Assembly (NCBI GenBank): GCA_963753075.1
Contig: CAVWAR010000002.1
Coordinates: forward strand, 1,054,001-1,118,000
DNA from: Prado023 sp963753075
Lineage (GTDB): Bacteria; Actinomycetota; Actinomycetes; S36-B12; CAIYMF01
Length of the DNA stretch: 64,000 nucleotides
Direction: 5' to 3'
Positions 62,032-64,000 of this stretch are shown here, in pieces. The position numbers and the translations under genes are program-made. The notes under the pieces were generated by a model. It was not told where the DNA came from, did not search any database, and was given only the letters and a program-made list of their open reading frames with translations. Every line of letters starts with the position of its first letter. Positions within the stretch are counted from its first letter, which is position 1.

Positions 62032-63306
62032 CTACGCGACGGCTCCGCTCTCCTTCCCCGTCTTCTGATGGGTGGACCTGTCTGTCGATCGGAGTGCCGC
62101 ACGCTCCTGCTCATCCAGCTCCGAGGCATCAGCTGGCGCGTCGGCCATGGTGAGATCCTCAGAACCGGCCAGCGTCGTCGCGACCACGGCGCGGGGCTGC
62201 TGATCCACCTGGCGCGGCGATTCGAGAGGGGCTGGAATGCCCTGGAGCTGAGTGAAGCGTCGACCCGTCACGAGCACCCGGGATTCGAGTGAGGCGATCG
62301 CCTTGTTGTAGGCCGTCACGCTCGAGCCGAGCGAGGAACCCACCTTGTCCAGGTGCCCGAGCATGGTGGTCAGCCTGTCGGCCAGCTCGCGGCCGAGGAG
62401 CTGGACCTCCTGGGCATTGGCCGCCAGAGCGTCCTGGCGCCAGATGTGGCCCACCGTCCGTGTCAGGGCCATGAGGGTCGTCGGAGTGGCCAGGATGATG
62501 CCGCGGTCGAAGGCGTGCTCCAGAATGCCGGGGTCGCTGGCCAGCGCCTCGGACAGCAGCGACTCTGCTGGGAGGAACATCACGACGAACTCCGGGGCCG
62601 TGTCGAACTGCCGCGCGTACTCCTTGCCCGCCAGCCGGTCGACATGGGACCGGACCTCGCGGGCGTGCGCTGCACGTGCGGCGGCCACCTCATCCTGAGG
62701 GTCGTCCGCCTCGATCCCGAGGATGGCGCGCAGCGAGACCTTGGCATCCACCACGATCGACTTGTCCTCGCCCAGGTTCAGCACCACGTCGGGGCGGAGC
62801 AGACCCTTGTCGGTGGCGACCGAGTGCTGCTCGGTGAAGTGCACGTCGCGGACCAAGCCGGAGGTCTCCAGGATGCGGCGCAACTGGAACTCACCCCACT
62901 TGCCGCGTACCTCGCTGTGGCTCAGCGCCCCAGTCAGTCGGGCCGTCTCGCGGCGCAGCCCTTCCGTGGACGTGGTGGCCGCTTCGGCTATGGCGCGCAT
63001 CTGTTCGGACAGGTGGGCCGTCGAGCTCACCCGGCCGCCCTCGGCTCGCGACACGGCGGATTCGAGCTTGTCCAGCGCGACGTGAACCGGGGCCATCGCC
63101 TCTGCGACCTGGGTCGGCGCCTCTGCCCGGGTCTCAGCGGTCGCCCGGGCAGAGGCCAACTCAGCCTCGAGGCGCGTCTGCCGCTCGGAGGAGACGGTCT
63201 GCTCTGCGATGCGCCGGGGCCGCTCCACCAGGCCGCGCAGGAGCCAGCCGACCACGCCTGCGAGCAGCGCTCCGAGGAGGATGACGATCACTGTGCTGGT
63301 GTCCAT
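62032..63306 (-). CDS. rmuC: DNA recombination protein RmuC
   Basis: 424 residues. One N-terminal membrane helix (VIVILLGALLAGVVGWLL), a coiled coil (about 30-120) and the RmuC nuclease-like domain: GKWGEFQLRRILETSGL, RPDVVLNLGEDKSIVVDAKVSL, and EFVVMFLPAESLL. It limits inversions and rearrangements at short inverted repeats. The last 60 residues are a polar extension. ATG 63306 follows a TACCAA hexamer at 6 nt, a weaker -10. Confidence 0.93.
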   Translation of the reverse strand: MDTSTVIVILLGALLAGVVGWLLRGLVERPRRIAEQTVSSERQTRLEAELASARATAETRAEAPTQVAEAMAPVHVALDKLESAVSRAEGGRVSSTAHLSEQMRAIAEAATTSTEGLRRETARLTGALSHSEVRGKWGEFQLRRILETSGLVRDVHFTEQHSVATDKGLLRPDVVLNLGEDKSIVVDAKVSLRAILGIEADDPQDEVAAARAAHAREVRSHVDRLAGKEYARQFDTAPEFVVMFLPAESLLSEALASDPGILEHAFDRGIILATPTTLMALTRTVGHIWRQDALAANAQEVQLLGRELADRLTTMLGHLDKVGSSLGSSVTAYNKAIASLESRVLVTGRRFTQLQGIPAPLESPRQVDQQPRAVVATTLAGSEDLTMADAPADASELDEQERAALRSTDRSTHQKTGKESGAVA

Positions 63307-63397
63307 GTCCCTTTGGTACCGCGTGGGTCTGACATCTGCCGCACCATGAGCCACACCGGCGTGGCGATTTCGCGGTACTGCAGTCCCCGTTCGGGAC

Positions 63398-64000
63398 TCA
63401 GGCGACGTGCGCATTGCTGTCGTCCGGGTACGTCGTGGTCCAGCCGCCCTGGGGACTGGTCCAACGCAGAGCGCTGCCGGGCCCTGCCTGGACGCGCCAC
63501 CCGCCGTCGTGCTTGAGCCGGTGATGCCGTCTGCACAAGGCGTTCAGGTTCTCCGCCGACGTCGGCCCGAGTGGGAACGGGATGAGATGGTCCAGGTCGC
63601 ACTCCCGGGCCGGGACCGCGCATCCAGGGAATCTGCAGGTCCCGTCGCGCAGCCGGACATGTCTGGCCAGCTGCGCGGGTGGCCGGTAGGACAGGGTTCC
63701 GACGTCGAGCACCGCGCCCGTCGCCTGGCAGGTGAGCACGTGCCGCCACCGCGAGTCGCCAGCTGCCAATCGACGGGCATCCTCGGCCGGGATCGTGCCG
63801 AATCCGTTGATCACTCCAGGCAGGTCCGACAGGCCCGCCAGCGAATCGATGGGGATCGTGACGTTGATCGTGGTCGGGAGGCCGCCATGCGAATCCCACG
63901 TGGGGACCGCGACATCGGCACCCGAACGGGCTCCGGAGTCGCCAGCCCTGGCTTGCGCGAGGACCACGTCAACCAACGCTGCCGCGAGCCAGAGGTCCAT
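63398..64000 (-). CDS. DUF222-type HNH endonuclease, C-terminal part (5' end outside window)
   Basis: At least 200 residues, open to the window end on the minus strand, so the N-terminal DUF222 part lies beyond it. Visible: VLTCQATGAVLDVG, PAQLARHVRLRDGTCRFPGC, then the HNH site CDLDHLIPFPLGPTSAENLNALCRRHHRLKH, and WTSPQGGWTTTYP. These proteins are abundant and variable in actinobacterial genomes and are often mobile-element-like (some are intein or 13E12-repeat relatives). A short hairpin (63382-63387 with 63393-63398) touches the stop. Confidence 0.88.
   Translation of the reverse strand: MDLWLAAALVDVVLAQARAGDSGARSGADVAVPTWDSHGGLPTTINVTIPIDSLAGLSDLPGVINGFGTIPAEDARRLAAGDSRWRHVLTCQATGAVLDVGTLSYRPPAQLARHVRLRDGTCRFPGCAVPARECDLDHLIPFPLGPTSAENLNALCRRHHRLKHDGGWRVQAGPGSALRWTSPQGGWTTTYPDDSNAHVA

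Noticed and set aside
63398..64000. Mobile element carrying the HNH endonuclease
   Set aside because: No terminal repeats, target duplication or transposase are visible; the gene is cut by the window end.

Overview
The window is a contiguous, very GC-rich piece of an actinobacterial (Actinomycetota) chromosome. The evidence is the codon use, frequent GTG starts, many 4-bp ATGA/GTGA gene overlaps, and marker families largely confined to actinomycetes (DUF501, DUF4307, DUF3817, DUF1707, DUF4245, SURF1-like and PIN-PhoH proteins, DUF222-HNH endonuclease). There are two tRNA genes and no rRNA, insertion sequence, prophage, integrase or CRISPR array. From memory of the Mycobacterium tuberculosis map, 0.4-27 kb follows the order of the Rv1002c-Rv1026 segment and 46.7-62 kb follows Rv1080c-Rv1111c; 28-46 kb is a more variable stretch between them.

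Layout. 0-8.5 kb: end of a Lys/Ala-rich protein, protein O-mannosyltransferase, rsmI (minus), then the coupled run metG-tatD-rsmA followed by ispE, then manA (minus). 8.5-12 kb: ABC-F ATPase facing an overlapping TetR-MarR regulator pair, then tRNA-Gln. 12-16.6 kb: glmU, a class II thymidine kinase, prs, rplY (L25/Ctc), pth. 16.7-18.6 kb: cysQ and a sulfotransferase, convergent. 18.7-28.3 kb: mfd, a SurA-like lipoprotein, mazG, eno, ftsB-like, DUF501, ppx/gppA, a double-ACT protein, def and an odd tRNA-Leu(UAA). 28.4-32.8 kb: Bax-inhibitor-like membrane protein, lipase-like hydrolase, two small unknowns, SGNH hydrolase, msrA. 33-37.8 kb: carbohydrate ABC importer (binding protein and two permeases, no ATPase) plus an orphan GlmL/MutL-type ASKHA protein. 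38-42.2 kb: a 1,395-residue secreted protein joining a PD40-type propeller, a metzincin-like zinc site, a CARDB-like domain, a PSADPT repeat and an OmpA-like domain. 42.2-47.2 kb: ung, catalase-like protein, MFS transporter, threonine dehydratase, greA. 47.3-55.4 kb: DUF4307, a four-gene overlapping membrane/SURF1 operon, MFS transporter, xth, hemolysin III, Z-isoprenyl diphosphate synthase, PIN-PhoH. 55.6-64 kb: transglycosylase behind a CRP-like site, fumarase, DUF4245, xseA-xseB, ispH, a DUF6542-like membrane protein, rmuC, and an HNH endonuclease cut by the window end.

The genes are mostly information processing (metG, rsmA, rsmI, rplY, pth, def, greA, mfd), nucleotide and isoprenoid supply (prs, tdk, ispE, ispH), DNA repair (ung, xth, xseAB, rmuC, mfd) and cell-envelope functions (pmt, glmU, transglycosylase, uppS-like). 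No gene-free gap exceeds about 250 bp; the larger ones (15172-15388, 29352-29566, 32826-33074, 34356-34554, 37801-38039, 51345-51527, 55409-55646) each hold a site or repeat listed below.

The strongest unforced pattern is regulatory. At about seventeen genes on both strands a (T/C)ANNNT hexamer ends 6-8 nt before the start codon, the spacing expected of leaderless transcripts. At two of them the TAG stop codon of the upstream gene forms the first three bases of the hexamer. Other items of interest are a 57-bp duplication placed exactly at the stop codon of the gene it comes from, a 53-nt palindromic repeat present twice in convergent intergenic gaps, a tRNA-Leu(UAA) without the long variable arm, and the multidomain metzincin fusion.
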